From Streptococcus suis 10581 (GTDB lineage: Bacteria; Bacillota; Bacilli; Lactobacillales; Streptococcaceae): a stretch of DNA of 54,471 nucleotides. Of this stretch, positions 35,905-43,893 are shown one piece after another. How positions within the stretch are numbered: position 1 is the first letter of the stretch; each line of letters opens with the position of its first letter. A program made the position numbers and the translations under genes. Location: NCBI GenBank assembly GCA_000440235.1, contig ALKQ01000063.1:1-54471 (forward strand). The letters run 5' to 3'. The notes beneath the pieces were generated by a model. That model did not search any database. It was not told the DNA's origin and saw nothing but the letters and a program-made list of their open reading frames with translations.

Positions 35905-36771
35905 ATGAGTATACAACTAGGTTCTAGGTTAAAACAAAAAAGAAAAGAGATGAAATTATCTCAGAAAGAATTGGCAGAAGGTGTATGTAAACAAGGTCAA
36001 ATTAGTAGAATTGAGAGTGGTGCTTATACTCCAGGCTCTGAATTGCTTTTTGAATTATCAAAAAAACTAAATGTTTTGATGAATTACTTTTTTGAAGACA
36101 CTGTTTCTGAGCAGGAGGAGGAATTAGTAGAATTTAAAACTGTTGTCCGAAATTTCTTAGTCCATAGAGACTACCAAGGACTACGATATGTTTATGAATT
36201 GGAGTCTAATAATAAACATCGTTTATCGGTAGCAAATCAATTATACTTAGAGTGGATAGGTGGATTAGTCGATTTTTATTTTTATGATAAAAAGAAGGAA
36301 GCTATATCCAAAATGGAATATTTACTAGAAAAATTGGAGACTTCTAATTTATTTTTTTTACAAGTATCAAATACACTCCTAAATTTTTATTTTGATGTTA
36401 ATGATGAAGAATTATTTGATGTACAATTTGAAAGACTGATAGAAAAAACGGATACTTTCCAACCGATCACGATTGAAGAATTGGAATTAAAAATTAAACT
36501 TCAATATAACATTTCACGTTACCTATGGCTAAAGAAAGATTATATCCAAGCTATAGCTAGCATCACAAAGGCCATCGAATTTTGTAGGTCACACAGAAGC
36601 TATTATTCATTACCCGATTTATTTTGTTTACTAGGTAATGTCCATGAAGAACTTGGAAATACAGAGAGTGCGAAACAACATTTTCGTCAGGCATATTTTT
36701 TATATAAATTGGATGCTAACCGACAAATGGAATTGAATTTGGAGCGATATATAGAAGAAGACAAAATATAG
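35905..36771 (+). CDS. TPR-containing HTH regulator, RNPP/TprA-like (copy 2)
   Basis: A 288-aa regulator with an HTH at residues 5-60 (LGSRLKQKRKEMKLSQKELA) followed by a long helical TPR-like region, related to the genes at 25628 and 42988. I start at 35905 with GAGG upstream. Very AT-rich and with codon use unlike tpx or copA, it begins an apparent acquired island. Regulators of this class bind a small exported and re-imported peptide; pneumococcal TprA controls a lantibiotic locus. Immunity-type ABC genes and a processing-exporter remnant follow here, consistent with such a role. No intact Phr-like gene follows it; a terminator does. Confidence 0.8.
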   Translation: MSIQLGSRLKQKRKEMKLSQKELAEGVCKQGQISRIESGAYTPGSELLFELSKKLNVLMNYFFEDTVSEQEEELVEFKTVVRNFLVHRDYQGLRYVYELESNNKHRLSVANQLYLEWIGGLVDFYFYDKKKEAISKMEYLLEKLETSNLFFLQVSNTLLNFYFDVNDEELFDVQFERLIEKTDTFQPITIEELELKIKLQYNISRYLWLKKDYIQAIASITKAIEFCRSHRSYYSLPDLFCLLGNVHEELGNTESAKQHFRQAYFLYKLDANRQMELNLERYIEEDKI

Positions 36772-36836
36772 GAACTCTAATGACCAAAGATTGGTAAGAG
36801 TTGATCTTATATAAAAATATTGGATTGTACATATTT

Positions 36837-36882
36837 AAACGCAGGGAATTAGCCAATTTGCTAACATGATTTCTGCGTTTTT
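36837..36882 (+). terminator. Terminator after the copy 2 regulator
   Basis: AAACGCAG/CTGCGTTT (36837-36844 with 36873-36880) with an inner TTAGC/GCTAA hairpin, then TT. Confidence 0.7.
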
Positions 36883-36967
36883 AATTTGCAAAATTCTTTA
36901 ATTATATCATTTATATTATACACATTTACATACAATCTTAAAAAATATAAATTAGTTATTTTTTATA

Positions 36968-36996
36968 TTGACAAGATAAAAGAGTTGTGATAGTCT
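36968..36996 (+). promoter_or_regulatory. Promoter of the bacteriocin-immunity-type operon
   Basis: TTGACA (36968-36973) and TAGTCT (36991-36996), 17-bp spacer. TATAAA at 36996-37001 is an alternative -10 but with a 22-bp spacer. Transcription should begin near 37003. Confidence 0.6.
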
Positions 36997-37002
36997 ATAA
37001 AT

Positions 37003-37148
37003 GAAAGGGGTTACAAAAAAACTACCATAAGAAAATTGAAAATGAGAGAAAAAACAAAAATAACAGCTGGTCAAATTTGTCTATACTATTGGTATGGAAT
37101 TGGTTTCCTTTGCTGGGATTAGTTTACATGGTTCCATTCACCAAATAA
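37003..37148 (+). other. Short transcribed region with possible small peptide gene
   Basis: Lying between the promoter at 36968 and the terminator at 37165, this is where a bacteriocin prepeptide would be expected. Two frames are open. Frame C has an ATG at 37042 and a 26-aa product ending GIGFLCWD (37042-37122). Frame B is open from 37005 to a TAA at 37146-37148 and encodes a basic segment then a hydrophobic one ending VYMVPFTK, but has no ATG, GTG or well-placed TTG. The AAAGGGG at 37004-37010 is a possible ribosome site with no start codon at the right distance. The gene may be decayed, or use an unusual start. Confidence 0.3.
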
Positions 37149-37164
37149 TTTAATAACTTGACTG

Positions 37165-37202
37165 GTCGATAGTTTGTCACTTTTCTATCGACTTTTCTTT
37201 TT
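37165..37202 (+). terminator. Internal terminator before the ABC genes
   Basis: A perfect 8-bp stem, GTCGATAG/CTATCGAC, followed by TTTTCTTTTT, placed just before the ribosome binding site of the ABC ATPase gene. Partial readthrough would give a short abundant RNA and a rarer long mRNA. Confidence 0.8.
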
Positions 37203-37213
37203 AGGAGGTTGCT

Positions 37214-38113
37214 ATGGCAAATACATTATTAAATGTTACAGCAGTATCCAAAACTTACGGAAAGCAAAAAGTTTTAGATAATATTAGTTTTGATATTAAC
37301 TGTGGAGAAATTTGTGGTCTAGTGGGAGAAAATGGTGCTGGAAAGACTACCTTAATCCGAATTCTTGCAGGATTGATTTCGAGTAATTCTGGAGAAATAA
37401 GCGGTTTAGAGAGTCAAGCTGTTTCTTGTATTGTAGAGTCACCTGCTCTATATCCTCATTTATCTGCAGGCGACAATCTTCGTGTTCAAATGATAGGTTT
37501 AGGAATTGGGGCGGATATAGATAAAGTCAAAAATCTATTACGTATGGTTGGACTTGAGGGTGTAGATTCTAAGAAAAAAGTGAAAGATTTTTCTCTTGGA
37601 ATGAAGCAACGTTTGGCAATAGCGTTGGCTATCTGTGATTGGCCCAAACTACTTATATTAGATGAGCCAATAAACGGTTTGGACCCTGTGGGTATTAAGG
37701 AAATTCGTGAGATTCTTCTACTTTTGAAAAATGAGTATCGTATGACCATTCTAGTTTCAAGTCATATCTTGTCTGAATTAGACTTGGTAGTTGATAAGTA
37801 TATTATCATGAGCAAAGGAAAAGTGTTGCAAATAATCCAAAAAGATGCCTTGCAAAACCTACTCCAAACCAAACGGATCGTTAGAGTGGATAAGGAGCAT
37901 GAAGCGCTTGAAGTGTTACTTTCCGAGGGAATTGAGGCGGTAGTGACCGATGAAGGAATAGAGCTTTCAGAAAGTGGGAAATCAACCAGCTGGATTATTG
38001 ATTGCTTACGGAAAAAAGGTATTCAAATCGAGGGAATCATTAAATTTCAACCGAGTTTTGAATCCTATTATCTATCTTTGATTACAAGAGAGGAGGTTCC
38101 TCATGTTCCATAA
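37214..38113 (+). CDS. ABC transporter ATP-binding protein, bacteriocin-immunity (LanF/BcrA) type
   Basis: A 299-aa stand-alone ATPase: Walker A GENGAGKTT, signature FSLGMKQR, Walker B LLILDEP, then NGLDPVG and a C-terminal extension typical of BcrA/LanF proteins (LGMKQ in place of LSGGQ). Such ATPases work with ABC-2 permeases to expel lantibiotics or bacitracin from the membrane. The ribosome binding site is AGGAGG. Its 3' end overlaps the permease gene by 11 bases. The substrate is inferred only from family and surroundings. Confidence 0.85.
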   Translation: MANTLLNVTAVSKTYGKQKVLDNISFDINCGEICGLVGENGAGKTTLIRILAGLISSNSGEISGLESQAVSCIVESPALYPHLSAGDNLRVQMIGLGIGADIDKVKNLLRMVGLEGVDSKKKVKDFSLGMKQRLAIALAICDWPKLLILDEPINGLDPVGIKEIREILLLLKNEYRMTILVSSHILSELDLVVDKYIIMSKGKVLQIIQKDALQNLLQTKRIVRVDKEHEALEVLLSEGIEAVVTDEGIELSESGKSTSWIIDCLRKKGIQIEGIIKFQPSFESYYLSLITREEVPHVP

Positions 38114-38810
38114 AGTGAAATCAGACTTTTATAGGGTATGGAAAGAAAGGAGTTTAATTTTTCCAGTCTCTCTGGTGATTCTTTTAGGAGTAGTCTTCGC
38201 TTATCTGATGAGAGAAACTGATGGACAAGGAGGTATTACGATTATTTTATCTTCAGTGGCAGGGTTTATTCCTCTATTCTTCTCAAGTGCTTGTAATCTA
38301 GTCTGGGGAGAAGAATTTACCAATCGCACCATTAACCATGCAATCATAAAAAGCTCCTCTCGTTTTTCAGTTTACTTTTATAAATTATTTGAAACCTTGT
38401 CCCTGTGTTTTGCATATACGCTTTTACTATTTTTTACAGTAATTGTATGTAGAATTTTTTTGAATGGACAAGTAGATGTGAGTGAAGCATTTGACCTGCT
38501 CATTAAACAGTTGCCATTTCATCTCTGTTTTTCGCTACTATGTCTGTTTATTTTTCAGTATGTAGATAAGATTTATCAAGCCTACCTTATTTATACTATG
38601 ATTGTCTTGATGTTTGATAATTTAGTCTCGTATGTAACAACAAGTCTCTTGGCAAATGATGTTTTTTCTCATTTCTTTCTTTTTAATCAGGTAAAGTTAA
38701 TCACTAATCAAACAGAATTTTTTACTCCGTCTAGTCTGATTGCATTGATATTTAGTGTTGTCTATTTATTGAGTTCGTACTTACTTTTTTCTAGTAGGGA
38801 GTTTAAATAG
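38103..38810 (+). CDS. ABC-2 type permease, LanE/LanG-like
   Basis: A 235-aa membrane protein with six predicted helices and an extracellular-first ABC-2 layout, including the NRTINHAIIKSSSR segment between helices 2 and 3 that is common in this group. It overlaps the ATPase gene, with GGAGG in the ATPase 3' end, so the two form a translationally coupled transporter. Only one permease gene is present, where many lantibiotic immunity systems have two. Confidence 0.8.
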   Translation: MFHKVKSDFYRVWKERSLIFPVSLVILLGVVFAYLMRETDGQGGITIILSSVAGFIPLFFSSACNLVWGEEFTNRTINHAIIKSSSRFSVYFYKLFETLSLCFAYTLLLFFTVIVCRIFLNGQVDVSEAFDLLIKQLPFHLCFSLLCLFIFQYVDKIYQAYLIYTMIVLMFDNLVSYVTTSLLANDVFSHFFLFNQVKLITNQTEFFTPSSLIALIFSVVYLLSSYLLFSSREFK

Positions 38811-38829
38811 TTTAAGGAGGGCACTTGTA

Positions 38830-39396
38830 ATGAAAAAAATAATTCCATTTTTCATTTTAATCATTACTTTTTTAGGAGTTGCGATTTACCTAAGTTTAGA
38901 GAGTGACAAAACAGATGTAGAGATTGCTAAGTCTTGGACAGTAACAGGCAAAGAGATGAATACAATTGAAATCTATGGTAGTGAGCAGCCTTTTGAACTT
39001 GAAATTGTGGAAACAGACCAAGAAGTGACGACGATTAGTTTGACAGGGAAAATTTCTGAAGCAGCAATGTCAACACTTGAGAAGGCAGATATTAGTGAAA
39101 ACGATGCTTATATACCATTGGGGAAAAAGGGTTTTAAGTTAGTTACCGTAGCAAGTGGGAAGAGTAGTTTAAAAGCAAAAATTGCATTGGCAAAGGGAGC
39201 TACTTTTAAAGAAGTTTACGTTGATACATGGAACGGTACTGTAGATATTACTCTGCCTAGAAGTTACGATGGAAGTTATGATGTCAAGTTGAATAGCGGG
39301 GCGAAGTTACTAGAAGTTCCAGAAGAAGGAGCTAATAAGGCAAGTATCCTCAAAATAGATGCCTATGCCGATGTTAGCATCAGAAAGGGTGATTAG
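38830..39396 (+). CDS. Membrane-anchored protein of unknown function
   Basis: A 188-aa protein with an N-terminal hydrophobic segment (about 5-22) and a beta-rich outside domain resembling DUF4097-type adhesin-like repeats in its spacing of short strands (VYVDTWNGTVDITLP). There is no lipobox cysteine. It is third in the operon after the LanF/E-like genes, with AAGGAGG upstream. Small anchored proteins in this place often assist immunity by binding the peptide; this is inference. Its stop lies just before the C39 remnant at 39398. Confidence 0.6.
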   Translation: MKKIIPFFILIITFLGVAIYLSLESDKTDVEIAKSWTVTGKEMNTIEIYGSEQPFELEIVETDQEVTTISLTGKISEAAMSTLEKADISENDAYIPLGKKGFKLVTVASGKSSLKAKIALAKGATFKEVYVDTWNGTVDITLPRSYDGSYDVKLNSGAKLLEVPEEGANKASILKIDAYADVSIRKGD

Positions 39397-39397
39397 G

Positions 39398-39460
39398 ATG
39401 ACTACTCATCATAAACAGGTATCCATGTTGGATTGTGGCTTGGCCTGTATCAAGATATAA
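39398..39460 (+). pseudogene. Remnant of a C39-peptidase bacteriocin ABC exporter (LanT/ComA-like), 20 codons
   Basis: The ORF reads MTTHHKQVSMLDCGLACIKI and stops. The KQVSMLDCGLACIK part matches the N-terminal active-site region of C39 peptidase domains (Q-x4-DCGxAC with catalytic Cys) that cut double-glycine leaders in LanT and ComA exporters. Only the first 20 of about 700 codons survive; the frame then runs into a terminator. This shows that a bacteriocin-processing exporter once followed the immunity genes. A ribosome site (AAGGGTG) is still visible. Confidence 0.65.
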
Positions 39461-39486
39461 CGATGCCTGTTCGGCATCGTTTTTTT
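39459..39486 (+). terminator. Terminator at the right end of the AT-rich island
   Basis: A perfect 9-bp stem, AACGATGCC/GGCATCGTT, then T. Its 3' half repeats the tpx terminator. Confidence 0.85.
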
Positions 39487-39492
39487 GCATTC

Positions 39493-39517
39493 AAAAAGCC
39501 ACCATTTTCGAGGTGGC
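39493..39517 (-). terminator. Terminator of the minus-strand ABC-2 operon
   Basis: On the minus strand GCCACC/GGTGGC (39517-39512 with 39503-39498) followed by TTTTT, directly after the last stop codon. Confidence 0.85.
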
Positions 39518-40399
39518 CTATTTTCGCTTATATCTTTGTAGGGCTTTAGCAGTTGCTAATCGGATAAAGGTTAGATAGAAACCTGTCACACCAGCCATTT
39601 CCAGCAGGAGTTTCTGTAATTGTTCCCTGATAGATATGGTAGATAGAGTATTTGTGCCAATCACAATGGGATACTTTTCTTGGAAGGTAAATTGGAACTG
39701 ATGTGCCAATAGAAGTAGCATGAACAGGATGAGCGCATAGATAGCAACTTGGAGGAGAAGAGCAAGTAAGGTCAGGCTAGTGGCATATTGACTAGGGGAT
39801 AGTCCGTTGATAAAGAGTAGGCCACGATGTTTGGAAAGGTCGGTCATGAGGAGCCAAGCTAAGAGACAGCAGATGACAAGGGGGATGATATAGATACTGG
39901 CAGGAAGAAGTTGCAACAAGGTCAGATAAACATCCTTGGGAGCAGTAGGATAGTGAAAGGTAAGAGTTTGCTCTAGAACTTTTTTATAGACTGTGATACG
40001 TTCTGCCAGTTCGCTGTTTGTAAAATGATTGATATTGTGCCCGTTTGCCTCCCAGTTTTGCATGGTCTGGTAGAGTTCTAACTCCGTTTCCAAGACCTCC
40101 TGACTTTTTCCTTGGATATGTTCCTTTTCTAAGTAGGTGGTCGTCAGTTCCAAGAGTTTTTTATAATAATCCATGCTTTCCTGGTCTAAGGCTTGAGCTT
40201 CCTTATCGTCAGCATACAAGACAATTTCAGCTTCTTTTTTGACTTGTATGATACGGGATCGATCCTCAAATCGTAGGTTTTCGGCCTCTAGAACATTCCG
40301 ATAGGACATGGCAAATGGGATAAGGGCGATAGCGGTTATCAGGGATAGAAAAATAGCATTGCGTTTCAGTCGTAGAATGAAAAGGAGCAGTAGATTCAT
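39518..40399 (-). CDS. ABC-2 transporter membrane protein, second permease
   Basis: A 293-aa protein with one N-terminal helix, a large outside region (about 35-165, charged and helical) and about four C-terminal helices. The layout mirrors the upstream 405-aa permease in shorter form. It starts 12 bases after the ATPase stop, with GGAGG. It is last in the operon of secreted protein, permease, ATPase and permease. Export of, or immunity to, the secreted product at 42538 is the likely job, by context. Confidence 0.65.
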   Translation of the reverse strand: MNLLLLFILRLKRNAIFLSLITAIALIPFAMSYRNVLEAENLRFEDRSRIIQVKKEAEIVLYADDKEAQALDQESMDYYKKLLELTTTYLEKEHIQGKSQEVLETELELYQTMQNWEANGHNINHFTNSELAERITVYKKVLEQTLTFHYPTAPKDVYLTLLQLLPASIYIIPLVICCLLAWLLMTDLSKHRGLLFINGLSPSQYATSLTLLALLLQVAIYALILFMLLLLAHQFQFTFQEKYPIVIGTNTLSTISIREQLQKLLLEMAGVTGFYLTFIRLATAKALQRYKRK

Positions 40400-40411
40400 A
40401 GTCAGACCTCC

Positions 40412-41272
40412 CTATTCAAATAGTTCTTTATAGATTTCTTCGGACTGGTGCTCCTGAACGCTAATATCCAAAATTTCTACCTGACACGTCATAACTTGGT
40501 CTAGGTAGAAATGCAGACTATGAACACTGGTGTCTACCTGAATGCTATCATTGACCAAAGTCAATCCATTTACTTGTCTAAGTTTCTGATAAACTGTCTG
40601 ATTGTCACTAGTCTGAATGGCATATTGTCGCCCAACCTGTTCCAGTTTCCACTCAATGATTTTTCCCTGTTTAAGAAAGAGCAGTTGGTCGGTTAGTTGG
40701 TCTACTTCGTTTAATTGGTGGGAAGACACGATAATGGTTGAACCATTTTTGGCTAGTTTCTGGAGCAATTTTCGGGTTTGAATGTAGCTGGTCGGGTCCA
40801 AGCCGTTCAAGGGTTCATCCAAGAGCATGACCTGGGGCTTGTTCATTATACCGATAGCCAGCAGGAGATGTTGCTTCATTCCCAGGGAATAATTTTTGAC
40901 AGGGATATTCACATAATCACGGATACCGATTTCTTGGATGACTTCCTCAATCCGCTCTTTGGGTAAATCTTGGATAGTCTGGACCAACCGCAAGTGTTCC
41001 AGCCCCGTCAATTCAGGGTAGAGGACACGGTTGTCCTGCAGGTAGGCAAAGGTTTGGTAGACATTTGTATTATCGTGCTTTTTGCCATTTATTGAAATCT
41101 CTCCCGAATCAAAGGATTGCAGGTTGGCAATGCAGTCTAGGAGGGTTGTCTTTCCAGCTCCATTTGGTCCAATCAAGGCCCAAATTCCAGGTTCCACCAG
41201 TTCTAGGTTTAGCTGGTCTAGTATGTTCTTTTTCCCGTAGGATTTGCACAAATTGTGTATGGATAATCGCAT
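40412..41272 (-). CDS. ABC transporter ATP-binding protein
   Basis: A 286-aa stand-alone ATPase: Walker A GPNGAGKTT, signature YSLGMKQH, Walker B VMLLDEP with NGLDPTS, as in ABC-2 exporters of antimicrobial compounds. It begins 2 bases after the upstream permease stop, with GAGGT as its site, and energises the two permeases that flank it. Confidence 0.87.
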   Translation of the reverse strand: MRLSIHNLCKSYGKKNILDQLNLELVEPGIWALIGPNGAGKTTLLDCIANLQSFDSGEISINGKKHDNTNVYQTFAYLQDNRVLYPELTGLEHLRLVQTIQDLPKERIEEVIQEIGIRDYVNIPVKNYSLGMKQHLLLAIGIMNKPQVMLLDEPLNGLDPTSYIQTRKLLQKLAKNGSTIIVSSHQLNEVDQLTDQLLFLKQGKIIEWKLEQVGRQYAIQTSDNQTVYQKLRQVNGLTLVNDSIQVDTSVHSLHFYLDQVMTCQVEILDISVQEHQSEEIYKELFE

Positions 41273-41274
41273 GG

Positions 41275-42492
41275 TTAGACCTCACTTTTTCTTGTCAGGA
41301 GATAGAATTGCAGGCAATAGATGAGTAGGTTACTGATGAGCAGGACTGTGAAGACTTTTGGAATGCTGTATCCTGTCAATTGATGGTAGATGATAGCACT
41401 TCCGTCTGCCAGATTGCCTGCATTCCAAAGGCTGAATGGATTTAAGATATGGGGATAGAAGTTGGCACTGATAGCTATGCCTAGTGTGACAACCAGTCCA
41501 GCCAGTCCATTTTTTAAGACTCTAGCCAAGGTCTGTGCCACTCCCAGCAAAAATAGAAGGTAGAGATAGTGCATGCCACAGGCTAGCAAGATGACCTGGT
41601 AAATAGGTTTGATAGCTGTTTGGATCAGGCTGGAATCAATTCTCTTACTAATATAGGTGGTGACGGGATAAATCCAGCTACTATTGCCATTTAGTAAAAA
41701 AGCGATGAGCAAATGGCTCAGATAGAGGGTTAGAAAGAGGGCAGTATAGAGTGTTAGGAAGGCTAGGTATTTATTGGTTGTAATTCGGATTCTAGTCAGC
41801 CCTAGGGTCTGTAAAAGGCGAATCTGCCGGCTAGTTCCCTGCTGGTCTTTGATGAAAAAATTGGTGAAAGTTAAGAGAAAGAGAGGAAGGGTGATGACCA
41901 AGCCTAGCTGTTTTTGACCCTGCCAGATTTCATGACTGGTTCCTTTTAAGGCCTGCTGACCCCGGCTTTTGACGATTTCTCTATCTGTTGGTGTTTGGGG
42001 ATTTTCAAAGGCTGTTAGGTAAAGCTCAGTTGGAAAGGCTGAGGGAATATTTTTTTCTAGCAGATACTTGGACATCAAGAAGGTATTTTCGATGGTTTGT
42101 GGGGTAAAATCATAGCTTCGGTAGGAATGGCTGATGTATTGGCCATCCTTCTGATAGTGCTGGATATTTTTCTCATAAAAATAGGTCCAGTCCTCCTTCT
42201 TGACCGCCTCAATCTCCTTTTGGTGGTTGGCAATATAGTCTGTAAAGAATGTTTTTTCAGCCTGGTAATCCTCTTCGCTGAGGGCTTGATTCTGATACTG
42301 TGTTTCTAAATCTTGTATGATATTTTCAAAATTTTGGATAGACTGTTCATAGTGTTGGATGACCTTTAGCTTGGCCTGGCGATTGTGGTAGCCTGCTAGC
42401 AGGGAACTAGCTAGAATCATCAGCAGCATGACCAAGATAGCGACCAAGTTTTTCTTGCTACGGAAAAATAGTTTGCCTTCAATTTGAAACAT
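41275..42492 (-). CDS. ABC-2 transporter membrane protein, first permease
   Basis: A 405-aa protein with one N-terminal helix, a long outside segment (about 35-190, partly coiled coil) and five or six C-terminal helices. The start at 42492 is set by GGAGGT 4 bases upstream; codons back to 42504 would include that site. It is the first transporter gene after the small secreted protein. The long outside domains in both permeases suggest contact with an extracellular peptide or protein. Confidence 0.7.
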   Translation of the reverse strand: MFQIEGKLFFRSKKNLVAILVMLLMILASSLLAGYHNRQAKLKVIQHYEQSIQNFENIIQDLETQYQNQALSEEDYQAEKTFFTDYIANHQKEIEAVKKEDWTYFYEKNIQHYQKDGQYISHSYRSYDFTPQTIENTFLMSKYLLEKNIPSAFPTELYLTAFENPQTPTDREIVKSRGQQALKGTSHEIWQGQKQLGLVITLPLFLLTFTNFFIKDQQGTSRQIRLLQTLGLTRIRITTNKYLAFLTLYTALFLTLYLSHLLIAFLLNGNSSWIYPVTTYISKRIDSSLIQTAIKPIYQVILLACGMHYLYLLFLLGVAQTLARVLKNGLAGLVVTLGIAISANFYPHILNPFSLWNAGNLADGSAIIYHQLTGYSIPKVFTVLLISNLLIYCLQFYLLTRKSEV

Positions 42493-42537
42493 AGATACCT
42501 CCAAAAGAGAAGAGATCGTAGGGGCAGGTATTAATTT

Positions 42538-42828
42538 TTATCTAGAGATAGTTCCTGAATAGTAGGCTAGGTAATAACCGTCACTAGTTTTTTGATAATC
42601 GGTTAAGCGTAAATAGCCGTCGTACTTCACACCGTGTGGATATTCATCGTAGTATCTAGTTTGAGTTAGATTTTTAACTACGAATAATTTTCTGTTAATG
42701 TAATAGGAACGAGGGATTGCTGCCACTCTTAGCGAGGTTTCAGCATTTACTGATAGAGTTGTAGTTGTTGCTAGTATCGGGCTAATGATAGATAGTAGCA
42801 AGGCTGAACGCAAAACAATCTTTTTCAT
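42538..42828 (-). CDS. Small secreted protein, possible bacteriocin or signal
   Basis: A 96-aa protein with a clear Sec signal peptide (residues 1 to about 26, cleavage after SVNA). The mature part is about 70 residues, rich in tyrosine and basic residues (RYYDEYPHG, DGYYLAYYSG), with no cysteine. I do not recognise the family; size, signal peptide and company of ABC genes recall lactococcin-972-type loci, but the sequence does not show their hallmarks. The start at 42828 has GGAGAA at the right distance; the frame from 42846 does not. A strong promoter lies upstream, divergent from the TPR-HTH regulator. Confidence 0.7.
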   Translation of the reverse strand: MKKIVLRSALLLSIISPILATTTTLSVNAETSLRVAAIPRSYYINRKLFVVKNLTQTRYYDEYPHGVKYDGYLRLTDYQKTSDGYYLAYYSGTISR

Positions 42829-42873
42829 GTTGTATTCTCCATTCATTTATAGAAAATCTCTTCTCTGCATACT

Positions 42874-42902
42874 ATTATATTAATTTTTTTGGACATAGTC
42901 AA
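42874..42902 (-). promoter_or_regulatory. Promoter of the secreted-protein/ABC-2 operon
   Basis: On the minus strand TTGACT (42902-42897) and TATAAT (42879-42874) with a 17-bp spacer: close to consensus. Confidence 0.8.
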
Positions 42903-42926
42903 TGCAAAAATGAAAATTTTAATATA

Positions 42927-42946
42927 AAAATGATGAAATTCATTTT
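42927..42946. promoter_or_regulatory. Candidate operator of the copy 3 regulator
   Basis: AAAATGA-TGAAAT-TCATTTT, a 7-bp perfect inverted repeat between the divergent promoters. The regulator's own -10 (TATAAT, 42956-42961) lies 10 bp further right. Confidence 0.45.
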
Positions 42947-42987
42947 GAAATAGTGTATAATATTATTAAATAAATTTGGAGTATGTT

Positions 42988-43860
42988 ATGAACAGTATAA
43001 GTGGTAGTCGTTTTAAGCAACGAAGAAAAGAACTTGGACTGACTCAGAGTGCCTTAGCTAAGGATATTTGTGAGCAGAGTTTGATTAGTAGAATTGAAAA
43101 TACCAACCTTTCTCCCTCATCGGAAATCCTTTTTCTACTGTCTAATAGGCTGGGTGTGACTATGAATTATTTTTTTGAGGAATTTGTTCAAGAAAGTAGG
43201 CATAGTATAGGAAAAATACGAACTATTTTCTCCCAACAATTGCTTCTCAGAAATTATGAAATTGTAGAACAATTGTATGTGAAAGAGGTGGAAAGCAGGC
43301 ACTTATTGAATGAGGAAGATAAGGCTTATTTAGATTATATTTTTATCTTGGTTCAATTTTACTTATACAATGAAAGGGATTTTGCGACAAAAGAGTTTGA
43401 TAGACTAAGTGCCATTATCGCTCCTCATTATTATTTTTATTTAGATTTTTTGAACAGTTACGCCAGTTTTCTAGGTGAAGTTGGTGAAGATGACAAATAT
43501 ATGGAGTTAATCAGTAATGTAAAATCAGAGGTGAATAAGCTGGATTTATCAATCAATGCTGACTTTCAAGCCTATATAAAGATTGGTTACAATTATGCTA
43601 GATTTCTTCTAAAACGAAAACAGACGAACTTAGCTTTAGATGAAGTGACAGAGCTGATTAACCAATTGAATGCCTACAACAGTAGTTTTTTATTGCCAGA
43701 TTTACTATGTTTATTGGGGAATATCAGCAAAGGCTTATTGAGGGAAGATGAAGTTTTAGATTTGTATGAGCAGGCACTAGTTTTATACAAGTTACAAGGA
43801 AATACAAAGTTATATTTGTCATTGAAGAATTTTTTAGTAACAATGGGTAAGGAAATATAA
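42988..43860 (+). CDS. TPR-containing HTH regulator, RNPP/TprA-like (copy 3)
   Basis: A 290-aa regulator: HTH at about residues 4-58 (RFKQRRKELGLTQSALAKDI) and a helical TPR-like C-terminal domain. It is a paralogue of the genes at 25628 and 35905. The start at 42988 has TTTGGAG 6 bases upstream; the in-frame TTG at 42976 overlaps that site. A Phr-like peptide gene starts 33 bases after its stop, the arrangement of TprA-PhrA pairs, in which the peptide is secreted, trimmed, re-imported by an oligopeptide permease and bound by the TPR domain. The divergent secreted-protein/ABC-2 operon is the likely target. Confidence 0.83.
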   Translation: MNSISGSRFKQRRKELGLTQSALAKDICEQSLISRIENTNLSPSSEILFLLSNRLGVTMNYFFEEFVQESRHSIGKIRTIFSQQLLLRNYEIVEQLYVKEVESRHLLNEEDKAYLDYIFILVQFYLYNERDFATKEFDRLSAIIAPHYYFYLDFLNSYASFLGEVGEDDKYMELISNVKSEVNKLDLSINADFQAYIKIGYNYARFLLKRKQTNLALDEVTELINQLNAYNSSFLLPDLLCLLGNISKGLLREDEVLDLYEQALVLYKLQGNTKLYLSLKNFLVTMGKEI

Positions 43861-43893
43861 TGAAAAATTAGTTATATCAAAAAGGAGGTATGT

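Noticed and set aside
37001..37030. ATG with a 9-codon ORF as the small peptide of the island
   Set aside because: It lies at or upstream of the predicted transcription start and has no ribosome binding site.
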